Shown here: one piece after another, positions 17,475 through 26,494 of the stretch
Position numbering within the stretch: position 1 is the first letter of the stretch
Layout: the number at the start of each line of letters is the position of its first letter
From: Sphingomonas hankookensis
GTDB lineage: Bacteria > Pseudomonadota > Alphaproteobacteria > Sphingomonadales > Sphingomonadaceae
Assembly: GCF_028551275.1 (NCBI RefSeq)
Contig: NZ_CP117028.1
Span: forward strand, 26,000 to 89,999
Reading direction: 5' to 3'
Length of the DNA stretch: 64,000 nt
Notes under the pieces: model-generated
What the model was told of the DNA's origin: nothing
Seen by the model: only the letters and a program-made list of their open reading frames with translations
Database searches by the model: none
Translations under genes and position numbers: made by a program

Positions 17475-18128
17475 ATGTTGCCGCGCTGCGTTTCCCGGTG
17501 CAAAGGCAACCATCTGGAGCGGCCAATCGGGGCCGCCGGTCGGTTCGGTCAGCAGCCCATGTCCCCGCGCGAAATGATTACCGGAAGCGCCATCGCCGCC
17601 GTCATCAGCGACCCCAATCTGCCCGACACGCCGATCATCGCCTGCAACCAGGCGTTCATCGACCTGACCGGCTATGCCGAGGACGAGATTCTCGGCCGCA
17701 ACTGCCGCTTCCTGCGCGGCGCGGATACCGAGGAGACCGCGACCGAGGAACTGCGCGCCGCCGTCCGCGAACGTCGCGCGACGCTGGTCGAGATCCTCAA
17801 TTACAAGAAGGACGGCACCCCGTTCCGCAACGCCGTCATGCTCGCGCCGATCTTCGGCGACGACGGGCGCCTGCGCTACATGCTCGGCTCGCAGATCGAG
17901 GTCGGCACGCCCCCCGACCATGACGCCGCCGCCCGCTTCGCCAACCTGACCCCGCGCCAGCGCGACGTGCTGAACGGGGTGATGCGCGGGCTGCTCAACA
18001 AACAGATCGCCTATGAACTGGGCATCAGCGAACGCACGGTAAAGCTGCACCGCGCGGAAATGCTGCAGGCGCTCGGCTGCCGCACGGTCGCCGAAGCGAT
18101 CCGCCTCGCCGTCGAACAGGGGCTGTAG
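17475..18128 (+). CDS. Blue-light LOV-LuxR transcription factor (EL222-like)
   Basis: A 217-residue one-component photoreceptor. The LOV domain (about residues 35-140) has the flavin-cysteinyl adduct motif GRNCRFLRG and ILNYKKDGTPFRNAVMLAPI; the C-terminal LuxR helix-turn-helix (about 150-215) reads LTPRQRDVLNGVMRGLLNKQ and SERTVKLHR. Size, order and sequence closely resemble Erythrobacter EL222, in which blue light forms a Cys-FMN adduct, frees the HTH and allows dimerisation on DNA. The ATG at 17475 gives the EL222 length; an in-frame ATG at 17559 is an alternative. It is divergent from the flavin oxidoreductase gene, a plausible target. Confidence 0.9.
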   Translation: MLPRCVSRCKGNHLERPIGAAGRFGQQPMSPREMITGSAIAAVISDPNLPDTPIIACNQAFIDLTGYAEDEILGRNCRFLRGADTEETATEELRAAVRERRATLVEILNYKKDGTPFRNAVMLAPIFGDDGRLRYMLGSQIEVGTPPDHDAAARFANLTPRQRDVLNGVMRGLLNKQIAYELGISERTVKLHRAEMLQALGCRTVAEAIRLAVEQGL

Positions 18129-18202
18129 CGCCCGCCGCCCCGTTCGGTTCTCGGCAGGCTCGAAGCAAACGGGGGGCAGGGGGGACCTCGCCCAACCCCC
18201 AC

Positions 18203-18355
18203 GTCACCCCGGACTGGATCCGGGGTCCCGCTTCTTCGCCGAAGTTGCCCCCCCGCGTCCCCGACCGCAACCCGTACCCCCGCGCAGGCGGGGTCCAGGG
18301 TCACGGGCGCAACCGTTGCTCTGCTGAACGCCGCCCCCCTCCTGCGCGGGCGCAC
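18203..18355. repeat. Class B and class A repeats
   Basis: A class B single copy (18203-18238, CACCCCGGACTGGATCCGGG) is followed by a class A arm at 18273 and a decayed partner near 18337-18355. They lie in the 400-base gap after the LOV-LuxR gene, in which no other feature was seen. Confidence 0.8.
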
Positions 18356-18529
18356 AACCGCAGCCGGCGCCTTTCCCGGTCGGTCCGCCCGCCGCCGACC
18401 CGCAAGTGTCAACTTCCGCCGCCATCGTACCGGCCTTGCCCCTTGGTACAGCTGTCACGCGCGCGCCGCTCCCCATCTTGGCCCCGACACATGAAAGGGT
18501 GGCGCTGCCGCCCGGAAAGGTTGCGTCCC

Positions 18530-18628
18530 ATGCCTCGCCCCGCCAAGATATTGATGACCTATCTGGGCGTCGTGCTGATGATGGCGATCCTCGCGCTGGT
18601 GTTGTTCTATCAGATGACCCATGGCTGA
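18530..18628 (+). CDS. 33-residue single-pass membrane protein
   Basis: A very small frame, MPRPAKILMTYLGVVLMM then a hydrophobic run ending VLFYQMTHG, predicted as one transmembrane helix. It has a GGAAAGG ribosome-site-like stretch upstream, and its stop overlaps the start of the next gene, as expected of a translated coupled gene. Function is unknown. It could be a leader for the DCC-family protein or a small membrane subunit. Confidence 0.55.
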   Translation: MPRPAKILMTYLGVVLMMAILALVLFYQMTHG

Positions 18629-18986
18629 CCGGCCGTCCGCGCCGGCGCGGCTGACCGTGTGGTATGACGGCGGCTGTCCGCTGTGCCGGCGGGAAATCGC
18701 GCTGATGCAGCGGCTCGACCGGGGGCGGCGGATCGACTTCATCGATGCCGGCACCCCCGACACCTTCACCCCGATCGATCGCGGCCTGTTGCTGCAACGC
18801 TTTCACGCGCGCGAAAACGGGCGGATGGTGTCGGGCGCCGCCGCCTTCGCCGCGATGTGGCGCGCGATCCCGCTGTTGCGCCCGTTCGGCCTCGCCGCGC
18901 GCAACCGCATCGTGCTGCGCATGCTCGAACGCCTCTACCTCCGCTTCCTGCGCGTCCGCCCCGCGCTGCGACGGTGGGTGCGGTGA
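18621..18986 (+). CDS. DCC-family (DUF393) thiol-disulfide-like protein
   Basis: A 121-residue thioredoxin-fold protein of the DUF393/DCC family, recognised by the N-terminal WYDGGCPLCRREIALMQ with its CxxC pair and by the FIDAGTPDTF segment. The C-terminal half is basic and amphipathic. It probably has thiol redox activity, with unknown partner. Its start overlaps the 33-residue gene and its stop overlaps the DUF427 gene (GTGA), giving a compact three-gene operon. Confidence 0.85.
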   Translation: MADRPSAPARLTVWYDGGCPLCRREIALMQRLDRGRRIDFIDAGTPDTFTPIDRGLLLQRFHARENGRMVSGAAAFAAMWRAIPLLRPFGLAARNRIVLRMLERLYLRFLRVRPALRRWVR

Positions 18987-19477
18987 CGCCGCGCCGCGAG
19001 TCCGTAGCGCCGGGGCAGGTCAGCGTGTGGGACTTTCCCCGCCCGGCCATCGCCGAGCCGTGCGACCGCCGCATCCGCATCGAACATCTGGGCAGGGTGA
19101 TCGCCGACACGACCCGCGCCGTGCGCACGCTGGAGACCAGCCACCCGCCCGGCTATTACCTGCCCCAGGACGATATTGCGATGGAGCTGCTGCGCCCCGC
19201 GCCCGGCCGGTCGCTGTGCGAATGGAAGGGGCAGGCGCGCTATTGGGACGTGGTCGTCGGCGATACCGTGCTGCCGCGGGTTGGGTGGAGCTATGCCGAC
19301 CCGACGCCCGCCTTCCGCATCCTCGCCGGCCACATCGCCTTCTATGCCGGCCCGTTCGACCGCTGCACCGTCGACGGCGTAACCGTCACCCCGCAGCCGG
19401 GCGGCTTCTATGGCGGATGGATCACCCCCGACCTTGCCGGCCCGTTCAAGGGGCCACCGGGCACGATGGGCTGGTGA
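18983..19477 (+). CDS. DUF427 domain protein
   Basis: A 164-residue protein of the DUF427 family. The diagnostic segments are HLGRVIADTTRAVRTLETSH, PPGYYLPQDDI, CEWKGQARYWDV and AFYAGPFDRCTVDG. These small beta-rich proteins have no established reaction. It starts with GTG inside the upstream stop codon and so is translated with the DCC protein. Confidence 0.88.
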   Translation: MTPRRESVAPGQVSVWDFPRPAIAEPCDRRIRIEHLGRVIADTTRAVRTLETSHPPGYYLPQDDIAMELLRPAPGRSLCEWKGQARYWDVVVGDTVLPRVGWSYADPTPAFRILAGHIAFYAGPFDRCTVDGVTVTPQPGGFYGGWITPDLAGPFKGPPGTMGW

Positions 19478-19539
19478 CGTGACACCGCCCCCGCTTCATG
19501 ACGAAGCAGGGGCGGCGCAGGCGTGGGGGCGGGGAAGGA

Positions 19540-19851
19540 TCAGCGCCCGGCGAGCGCGCGGTCCAGGTCGACGCCGCGGGCTTCCCACTCGCCGCGGGTC
19601 TTGCACACCTTGGTCAGGATGCGGCTGCCGGTGGTTTCGGTGCGGAAGCAGTAGCGGGCGTTGGGCGATGCCTTGAACGCGACCGCGGCGGGACCGGCGG
19701 CCAGCGTGACGCTGGTGGCGACCGAACCACCGGCAGCGACCGCGACCGGCGACGGGGCAGGGGCGGGGGCGGCTTCCGGCTCGGCGGCAAAGGCAGAGGT
19801 GGTCGCGGCCAGGCCGAGGACGATCGAAGCGATGGTGCGGATGACGGTCAT
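19540..19851 (-). CDS. Small secreted protein, unknown function
   Basis: A 103-residue protein with an N-terminal signal peptide (TVIRTIASIVLGLAATTSAF, cleavage near AFA-AE), an Ala-Pro linker and a compact C-terminal domain NARYCFRTETTGSRILTKVC ending KTRGEWEARG. The two cysteines could form a disulfide. I recognise it only as the kind of small periplasmic protein common in sphingomonads. The linker falls on a GGGGCAGGGG stretch. The ATG follows a GGGAG ribosome site. Confidence 0.65.
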   Translation of the reverse strand: MTVIRTIASIVLGLAATTSAFAAEPEAAPAPAPSPVAVAAGGSVATSVTLAAGPAAVAFKASPNARYCFRTETTGSRILTKVCKTRGEWEARGVDLDRALAGR

Positions 19852-20099
19852 GCTATGGCTCCCTTGAATTTCCGGTTGGTTCCGGTGATGCCGACAACAT
19901 TGCACCCGCCGTGCCAGTTTTACGAAGGCAGCAATATCAATAGCTTACGCTACGACTACAATTGTAGCTGTGGGATTCGCCGCCATTGTCAGGCGCCATT
20001 TCCCAACTCTTGGGATGCGCCCGCCGCAACCCCGCCCGCCGCCCGGCGTTGAAACCGCCAATCGCGTAACCTTCGCCACCTTTTCGCCCCCGGAGGCCC

Positions 20100-21464
20100 A
20101 TGTTCCACAGCACCAACCCCGCCACCGGGGAACGCTTCGCCACCCACCCCGAACTGACCGCCGACGAACTGGAGCAGAAGCTTGCCAAGGCCGCGACGGC
20201 GTTCGACCAATGGCGCCGGACCCCGATCGCCCACCGCGTCACGCTGCTGCGCGCCGTCGCCGATCGCTATGACGCGAACCGCGAGTCGCTAGCCCGCATG
20301 GCGACCGACGAGATGGGCAAGACGCTGAAATCGGCGCTGGCCGAGGTCGACAAATGCGCCGCCGCCTTCCGCCATTATGCCGATCACGGCCCGGCGATGC
20401 TGGAGCCCCAGCGCACCGAACTGACCGGCGGCGGCACGGCGGAGGTCACCTGGCTCCCGCAGGGTCCGGTGCTGGCGATCATGCCGTGGAACTTCCCCTA
20501 TTGGCAGGCGGTCCGCTTCCTCGCCCCAACCATCCTCGCCGGCAATGTCGCGCTCCTCAAGCACGCCAGCATCGTGCAGGGCGTGGCGGCCCTGATGGAG
20601 GAAATGGCGCTGGAGGCCGGCGCACCGGAGGGGCTGTTCCAGAACCTCGCCATCAAATCCTCCGCCATCGCCGACCTGATCGCCGACGACCGTATCGTCG
20701 CGGTGACGCTGACCGGCAGCGAGGGGGCAGGGGTCGCCGTCGCGGAACAAGCCGGGCGGAACCTCAAGAAGGTCGTGCTGGAACTGGGCGGCTCGGACCC
20801 GTTCATCGTCATGCCCTCGGCCGACCTCGACGCGGCGGTCAAGGCGGCGGTGACCGGTCGCATCCAGAATAGCGGCCAGTCATGCATCTGCGCCAAGCGG
20901 ATGATCGTCCACGCCGATATCTACGACGCGTTCCTCGACCGCTATGCGGCGGCGATGCGCGCGGTAAAGGCCGGCGACCCGACCGATCCGGCCAGCGACA
21001 TGGGGCCGCTCAGCAGCTTCGAACAGCGTGACACCGTCCTCGAACAGCTGGCCGAGGCCAAGCGGCAGGGCGCGACACTGTTGTTCGGCGGGGAGAAGCC
21101 CGACCTGCCCGGCGCGTATCTCACCGCCGGCATCCTGACCGACGTGCCGCTCGACAGCCCGCTGATGGCGGAGGAGATTTTCGGCCCCATCGCCATGGTC
21201 TTCCGCGCGGCCGATATCGACGACGCGATCCGCATCGCCAACGCGATCCCGTTCGGCCTCGGCTCGGCGGTGTGGACGCAGGACGAAGCCGAACAGGACC
21301 GCTTCGTCCGCGACATCGCCGCGGGCATGACCGCGATCAACCAGATGCTCGCCTCCTCGCCCGAAGCCCCGTTCGGCGGCATCAAGCGCTCCGGCCATGG
21401 CCGCGAGCTGGGCCCGTTCGGCCTGCACGAGTTCATGAACCTGAAGACGGTCTTCCGGCCGTAG
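20100..21464 (+). CDS. gabD: NAD(P)-dependent aldehyde dehydrogenase, succinate-semialdehyde type
   Basis: A 454-residue ALDH-superfamily enzyme that oxidises an aldehyde to the acid. The general-base Glu lies in VVLELGGSDPFIVM and the catalytic Cys in QNSGQSCICAKRMIV. The N-terminus (STNPATGERF) and the C-terminus (FGGIKRSGHGRELG) match the short succinate-semialdehyde dehydrogenase (GabD/Sad) class. It stands alone: the upstream gap is AT-rich and the gene is followed by a class A palindrome pair. The exact substrate is not proven by sequence. Confidence 0.85.
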   Translation: MFHSTNPATGERFATHPELTADELEQKLAKAATAFDQWRRTPIAHRVTLLRAVADRYDANRESLARMATDEMGKTLKSALAEVDKCAAAFRHYADHGPAMLEPQRTELTGGGTAEVTWLPQGPVLAIMPWNFPYWQAVRFLAPTILAGNVALLKHASIVQGVAALMEEMALEAGAPEGLFQNLAIKSSAIADLIADDRIVAVTLTGSEGAGVAVAEQAGRNLKKVVLELGGSDPFIVMPSADLDAAVKAAVTGRIQNSGQSCICAKRMIVHADIYDAFLDRYAAAMRAVKAGDPTDPASDMGPLSSFEQRDTVLEQLAEAKRQGATLLFGGEKPDLPGAYLTAGILTDVPLDSPLMAEEIFGPIAMVFRAADIDDAIRIANAIPFGLGSAVWTQDEAEQDRFVRDIAAGMTAINQMLASSPEAPFGGIKRSGHGRELGPFGLHEFMNLKTVFRP

Positions 21465-21485
21465 GAGGCGGCCTATTCTCTGGCC

Positions 21486-21570
21486 GTACCCCCGCGCAGG
21501 CGGGGGTCCAGGGTCACACCCACAGGCCGCAGTTTTCCTGGCTCTGGACCCCCGCCTGCGCGGGGGCACG
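21486..21570. repeat. Class A palindromic repeat pair
   Basis: CGTACCCCCGCGCAGGCGGG arm and its facing partner ending GCGGGGGCACG, between the convergent ends of the aldehyde dehydrogenase and katG genes. The stem could act as a bidirectional transcription barrier. Confidence 0.88.
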
Positions 21571-21634
21571 GGTAGGGGAAGTATCGCCGAGGTCCTGCCT
21601 TCGCGGAAACAGCGACCGTTTAGCCCCCCCCAAA

Positions 21635-21664
21635 CAGCAAACGGCGCGGGATCCCTCCCGCGCC
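21635..21664 (-). terminator. Terminator of katG
   Basis: GGCGCGGGA and TCCCGCGCC form a perfect 9-bp stem with a 4-base loop 28 bases after the katG stop. On the minus strand it is followed by GTTTGCTGTTT, a loose T-rich tail. Confidence 0.75.
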
Positions 21665-21692
21665 GCTCACCTTCAACCGAAACGCCCGAAAA

Positions 21693-23927
21693 TCAGGCCG
21701 GTTCGGCAACCCCGATCGGCTGCACGCTGTCGTGGTTCTGTTCCACGTCGAACCGGTCGGCGTTCATCACCTTGGTCCATGCCGTGACGAAATCGCGCAC
21801 GAACTTTTCCTCATGCCCGTTCTCGGCATAGACCTCGGCCACCGCGCGCAGCTGGCTGTTCGACCCGAAGATCAGGTCGGTGCGCGTCGCGCGCCAGCGC
21901 TCGTGCTGCCCGGCGCGGTCATAGCCGATGAACTCCTCGTCGGCGCTGGTGTCGACCACCTTCCAGAAGGTGTCGTTGTTCAGCAGGTTGACGAAGAAGT
22001 CGTTGGTCAGCTGCCCCTTGCGGTCGGTGAACACGCCTTCCGGTGCGTCCTTGTAGTTGGCGCCGAGCACGCGCAGGCCACCGACCAGCACGGTCATTTC
22101 CGGCACCGACAGGCCCAGCAGCGACGCCCGGTCGAGCAGCAGCTCCTCGGTCTTCACGCTATGCTTGGTCTTGAGGTAATTGCGGAAGCCATCGGCGACC
22201 GGTTCCATCACCGCGAAGCTGTCGGCATCGGTCCATTCCTGCGTCGCGTCGCCGCGACCGCCGGTGAAGGGCACGTCGATCGCAAAGCCGGCATCCTTCG
22301 CCGCCTTCTCGATCGCCGCATTGCCGGCCAGCACGATCGCATCGGCCAGCGACAGGCTGCCCTTCAGCTCGCCGATCTTGGCGAGGACGGCCGACAGTTC
22401 CTCCGGCTCGTTCACCTTCCACCCGCGCTGCGGTTCCAGCGCGATGCGCGCGCCATTGGCGCCGCCGCGATGGTCCGACCGGCGATAGGTCGAGGCCGAG
22501 GCCCAGGCGGTCTTGACCAGCTGTCCGACCGAGAAGCCGGCGTCGAGGATCTTCGCCTTGAACGCCGCGACATCGGCGTCCGACGGCATGGTGCCGGCGG
22601 GCACCGGGTCCTGCCAGATCAGCGTCTCTTCCGGCACTTCCGGCCCGAGGTAGCGGACCTTCGGCCCCATGTCGCGGTGGGTCAGCTTGAACCAGGCGCG
22701 GGCAAAGGCGTCCTTGAACGCTTCATGGTCGTGGCGGAACTTCTCCGAAATGGCGCGCATCTCGGGATCGACCTTCAGCGCCATGTCGGCAGTGGTCATC
22801 ATCGTCGGCACCCGCAGGTTCGGATCATGCGCCGCGGGGGCCATGTCCTCTTCCTTCTGATTGATCGGCTGCCACTGCTTGGCACCCGCCGGGCTGCGCA
22901 CGAGTTCATACTCGTAATCGAGCAGCAGGCGGAAATAATTGCCCGACCATTCGGTGGGGGTGTTCACCCACGCGCCCTCGATGCCGCTGGTGGTGGTGTG
23001 CTCGCCAAAGCCGCTTTCGAAGCTGTTGGTCCAGCCCAGCCCCATCAGCGAGATATCGGCACCCTCGGGCGATTCCCCGACCAAGGTCGGATCGCCGGCA
23101 CCATGCGCCTTGCCAAAGGTATGCCCGCCGGCAGTCAGCGCGACGGTTTCCTCGACGTTCATCGCCATCCGGGCAAAGGTTTCCTTGATGTCGCGCGCCG
23201 ACTGCATCGCGTCGGGCACGCCACCGGGACCTTCCGGATTGACGTAGATCAGGCCCATCTGGATCGCGGCCAGCGGCTGTTCCAGCTCCAGCTCTTCCTC
23301 GGGCAGGATGCGGGTCTTGTTGTCGGGATGGCCGACGAACTGCTCTTCCGACCCCCAGTAAATGTCCTTTTCCGGCTCGAACACATCGGCACGACCGCCG
23401 CCGAAGCCGAACACCGGCCCGCCCATATTCTCGATCGCGACATTGCCGGCCAGGATGAACAGGTCGGCCCAGCTGATATGCTTGCCGTATTTCTGCTTGA
23501 TCGGCCACAACAGGCGGCGCGCCTTGTCGAGATTGCCGTTGTCCGGCCAGCTGTTGAGCGGGGCGAAGCGCTGCTGCCCGCTGTTCGCGCCACCGCGTCC
23601 GTCTGCGGTGCGGTAGGTGCCGGCGGCGTGCCACGCCATGCGGATGAACAGACCGCCATAATTGCCGTAATCGGCCGGCCACCAGGGCTGGCTGTCGGTC
23701 ATCAGCGCCTTCAGATCGGCCTTCAGCGCATGATAGTCGAGCTGCTTGAAGGCTTCGGCATAATCGAATTCATGCCCCATCGGGTCGGGCGAGGTGCCGC
23801 CCTGGTTGAGCACTTCCAGCGGCAGCGCATCAGGCCACCAGTCGCGGTTGGTGCGACCCACCAGCGATCGAACCGTGTTCGGTTGGTGGATCGGGCAGCC
23901 GCTCATCTCTCCGGTCTTTGCGTCCAT
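21693..23927 (-). CDS. katG: Catalase-peroxidase KatG
   Basis: A 744-residue bifunctional haem catalase-peroxidase that removes hydrogen peroxide. The N-terminal haem domain has the distal Arg-Trp-His in [13 protein letters not shown], the Tyr of the Met-Tyr-Trp adduct in [12 protein letters not shown] and the proximal-His motif [14 protein letters not shown]. The C-terminal half repeats the fold without haem residues, as usual. Length is normal. It is monocistronic, with a clear terminator. The upstream gap (23928-24081) probably holds its promoter, but no OxyR site could be defined by eye. Confidence 0.97.
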   Translation of the reverse strand: MDAKTGEMSGCPIHQPNTVRSLVGRTNRDWWPDALPLEVLNQGGTSPDPMGHEFDYAEAFKQLDYHALKADLKALMTDSQPWWPADYGNYGGLFIRMAWHAAGTYRTADGRGGANSGQQRFAPLNSWPDNGNLDKARRLLWPIKQKYGKHISWADLFILAGNVAIENMGGPVFGFGGGRADVFEPEKDIYWGSEEQFVGHPDNKTRILPEEELELEQPLAAIQMGLIYVNPEGPGGVPDAMQSARDIKETFARMAMNVEETVALTAGGHTFGKAHGAGDPTLVGESPEGADISLMGLGWTNSFESGFGEHTTTSGIEGAWVNTPTEWSGNYFRLLLDYEYELVRSPAGAKQWQPINQKEEDMAPAAHDPNLRVPTMMTTADMALKVDPEMRAISEKFRHDHEAFKDAFARAWFKLTHRDMGPKVRYLGPEVPEETLIWQDPVPAGTMPSDADVAAFKAKILDAGFSVGQLVKTAWASASTYRRSDHRGGANGARIALEPQRGWKVNEPEELSAVLAKIGELKGSLSLADAIVLAGNAAIEKAAKDAGFAIDVPFTGGRGDATQEWTDADSFAVMEPVADGFRNYLKTKHSVKTEELLLDRASLLGLSVPEMTVLVGGLRVLGANYKDAPEGVFTDRKGQLTNDFFVNLLNNDTFWKVVDTSADEEFIGYDRAGQHERWRATRTDLIFGSNSQLRAVAEVYAENGHEEKFVRDFVTAWTKVMNADRFDVEQNHDSVQPIGVAEPA

Positions 23928-24081
23928 AGCTCAGGCTCTCCATCAGAATGGCGGTGAGACTAACCGCTAACGCCGCATCAGGGTAAGCAATTGTCTCGTT
24001 CACACTTGGCGGAAAACTCGATTGGAGACGGTGGGGTCCGGCGGCGATGACGGCGATGCGCCGAAGCGCTATGGCCGGGCG

Positions 24082-24336
24082 ATGGCCCGCAAGAAGCGCA
24101 TCCTGAGAGCGACCATGGCCGATGGCTGGGTCAAGACCATCGGCCCGACCAACGCGCCCTTCACCCATTTCTGGCGGATCGTCGCCACGCTCGAAAATGG
24201 CAAGACCGAGGTCTTCTGGGGCCATGCCGCGTCGCTGAAGGAAGCGACCGGCAAGCGCGCCGCGACGCAGGACGCCGCCCGGCAACGGGGCTGGCGCGAC
24301 TATGCGTTCGAGGTGGTGGAGCTCGAGGAAGGGTGA
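24082..24336 (+). CDS. Conserved-looking hypothetical protein
   Basis: An 84-residue protein starting MARKKRILRATMADGWVK with TIGPTNAPFTHFWRIVATLE and EVFWGHAASLKEA, predicted to form a small alpha/beta domain. I do not recognise a family. The ATG at 24082 is picked over an upstream TTG at 24022. It is divergent from katG across about 150 bases and is followed by dispersed repeats. Confidence 0.5.
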   Translation: MARKKRILRATMADGWVKTIGPTNAPFTHFWRIVATLENGKTEVFWGHAASLKEATGKRAATQDAARQRGWRDYAFEVVELEEG

Positions 24337-24350
24337 ACTTACCCCAAACC

Positions 24351-24470
24351 GTCGCCCCAGCGAAGGCTAGGGGCCTCCAGCGGCTCCTGTGACGTGCTAC
24401 CAACGAGAGATCCCAGCCTTCGCTGGGATGACGTCTGGTCAAGCTCGGACGATCCGGACCCCTTTGTCAC
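24351..24470. repeat. Class C extended repeat, copy 1
   Basis: Facing arms (CCCCAGCGAAGGCTAGGG and CCCAGCCTTCGCTGGGATGA) with a conserved loop CTCCAGCGGCTCCTGTGACG and a conserved right flank. Nearly the whole 110-base unit is repeated at 27659-27780 on the other side of copAB, in the same orientation. Confidence 0.9.
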
Positions 24471-24512
24471 GCCCGGCTGCACGGAAATGACGAACGAAGC
24501 CTTACCCACAGC

Positions 24513-24600
24513 GTCACCCCGGGCTTGACCCGGGGTCCCGCTTCTTCTTCCCTCCGACCGTCGAGAGAAAGCGGGACCCCGGATCAAGTCCGGGGTGACG
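24513..24600. repeat. Class B palindromic repeat pair
   Basis: Two facing class B elements separated by about 17 bases. The flank before it (AATGACGAACGAAGCC) resembles that of the copy at 27890, so both class C and class B repeats bracket copAB as direct copies. Confidence 0.9.
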
Positions 24601-24739
24601 AAGGGGCAAACGATCACCCAAACCCATCCCGTCTTTACATAATCATTCTTATCGGAACCGGGTAACGCTTGCCGTTCGCTGCCCGAACCGCCACAAAACC
24701 GGCGGGCCGCGCCGCTGCCCGTGTCGTCAGGAGTCCCTC

Positions 24740-26494
24740 ATGTCCCCCCTTCTCGACCGCCGCCAGCTGCTGCGCGGTGCCACGCTCGGCGGCGCGCTGA
24801 CGATGGCCTGTCCGGCATGGGCACAGAGCGGATCGCCGGGGACCGCCACGCCGTTGCCGAGCGTGTCGGGCGACGACATCACGCTGACCATCGGCCATGC
24901 GATGCGCCGGATCGACGGCCGCGCCGCCCATGCGATCGGCATCAACGGCACCAGCCCCGCCCCGCTGGTCCGCCTGCGCGAGGGGCAGAAGGCGCGCATC
25001 AACGTCGTCAACACGCTCGACGAGCCAAGCTCGATCCACTGGCACGGACTGCTGCTGCCGTTCCAGATGGACGGGGTGCCCGGCATCTCCTTCCCCGGCA
25101 TCGCGCCGCGTTCGTCCTTCACCTATGAATTCCCGGTGATCCAGAGCGGCACCTATTGGTATCACAGCCATTCGGGACTGCAGGAGCAGGAGGGGCTGTA
25201 CGGCCCGATCGTGATCGACCCGCGCGAGGCGGACCCGGCGGCGTTCGACCGCGAGCATGTCATCGTTCTGTCCGACCACAGCTTCCGCCACCCGCACGTC
25301 CTGTTCGACCGGCTGAAGAAGGAGCCGGGCTATTTCAACCGCCAGCGTCAGACGCTCGCCGGTCTCCTCGCCGGCCGCGACCAGTCGGAGAAGGAGCGCG
25401 CGATGTGGGGCGCGATGCGGATGGACCCGGCCGATATCGCCGACGTGACGGGGTCGACCTACACCTATCTCGTCAACGGCCATGGCCCTGAGGACAATTG
25501 GACCGCGCTGTTCACGCCGGGCGAGCGGGTGCGGCTGCGCTTCATCAATGCCTCGGCCATGACCACCTTCAACGTGCGGATACCCGGCCTGCGCATGCGG
25601 ATCGTCGCCGCCGACGGGCTGAACGTGCAGCCGGTCGAGATCGACGAATTCCAGTTCGGCCCGGCCGAGACCTATGACGCGATCGTCGTGCCGGGCGACG
25701 GCAACGCCTATACGCTGGTGGGCGAGAGCATCGACCGCTCGGGAATGGCCCGCGCCACCCTCGCGCCTCGTATCGGCATGACCGCCGCCGTCCCGCCGCT
25801 GCGTCTCCGTCCGCTCGCCACGATGCAGGACATGGGGATGGACCATGGGAGCATGGCGGGCATGGATCACGGCGCGATGGACCATGCGGCGATGGGCCAC
25901 GCCGCCCCCACCCCTGCTGCCGGCCACGACATGGCCGACATGAAGATGCGCGATTTTTCGGGTGCACCGCAGGTGCGCAAGGGACCGGGGGTGCAGACCA
26001 TCTCCCCCATGCCGGTCGACCGCACCGGCGATCCGGGACAGGGCCTCGAAGACGTCGACCACCGCGTGCTGACCTATCGCGATCTCGTCGCGCTGGAGCG
26101 CAACCCCGACACCCGCGCGCCCGACCGCGAGGTCCGGCTGCACCTGACCGGCAATATGGAGCGCTATATGTGGGGCTTCGACGGCGAAAAGCTGTCGGAA
26201 AACCCCGATCCGATCGCGCTGCGCCATGGCGAGCGGGTGCGCGTGACGCTTATCAACGACACGATGATGGGCCATCCGATCCATCTCCACGGCCATTTCT
26301 TCGAACTGGTCACCGGCAAGGGCGACCATGCCCCGCGCAAGCATACCGTGCTGGTCCAGCCCGGCGGCACGGTCAGTTGGGACGTTACGGCTGAGGAAGG
26401 CGACTGGGCGTTCCACTGTCACATGCTCTACCACATGCATGCCGGCATGATGCGCGTGGTGCAGGTTCGTCGCGATGCGGAGGCGTCGGCATGA
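24740..26494 (+). CDS. copA: Copper-resistance multicopper oxidase CopA
   Basis: A 584-residue periplasmic multicopper oxidase with a Tat signal (DRRQLLRGATLGGALTMA). Copper-ligand motifs are all visible: IHWHGLLLPFQMDG, YWYHSHSGLQ, HPIHLHGHFFEL and WAFHCHMLYHMHAGMM, the last two forming the type 1 and trinuclear sites. A Met/His-rich insert (residues 365-400, MDHGSMAGMDHGAMDH) is typical of CopA/PcoA and binds Cu(I). It oxidises or sequesters copper in the periplasm. The stop overlaps the copB start (ATGA). The upstream 24601-24739 stretch has an AT-rich patch but no definable CueR or CopR site. Confidence 0.95.
   Translation: MSPLLDRRQLLRGATLGGALTMACPAWAQSGSPGTATPLPSVSGDDITLTIGHAMRRIDGRAAHAIGINGTSPAPLVRLREGQKARINVVNTLDEPSSIHWHGLLLPFQMDGVPGISFPGIAPRSSFTYEFPVIQSGTYWYHSHSGLQEQEGLYGPIVIDPREADPAAFDREHVIVLSDHSFRHPHVLFDRLKKEPGYFNRQRQTLAGLLAGRDQSEKERAMWGAMRMDPADIADVTGSTYTYLVNGHGPEDNWTALFTPGERVRLRFINASAMTTFNVRIPGLRMRIVAADGLNVQPVEIDEFQFGPAETYDAIVVPGDGNAYTLVGESIDRSGMARATLAPRIGMTAAVPPLRLRPLATMQDMGMDHGSMAGMDHGAMDHAAMGHAAPTPAAGHDMADMKMRDFSGAPQVRKGPGVQTISPMPVDRTGDPGQGLEDVDHRVLTYRDLVALERNPDTRAPDREVRLHLTGNMERYMWGFDGEKLSENPDPIALRHGERVRVTLINDTMMGHPIHLHGHFFELVTGKGDHAPRKHTVLVQPGGTVSWDVTAEEGDWAFHCHMLYHMHAGMMRVVQVRRDAEASA

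Noticed and set aside
19946..19975. CTACAATTGTAG palindrome upstream of the aldehyde dehydrogenase
   Set aside because: A short AT-rich palindrome in a promoter gap, without a second copy or known consensus, so no operator is claimed.
24637..24655. ACATAATCATTCTTATCGG as a Fur box before copA
   Set aside because: About eight consecutive bases match half of the consensus; the other half does not. Iron control of a copper oxidase is also not expected.
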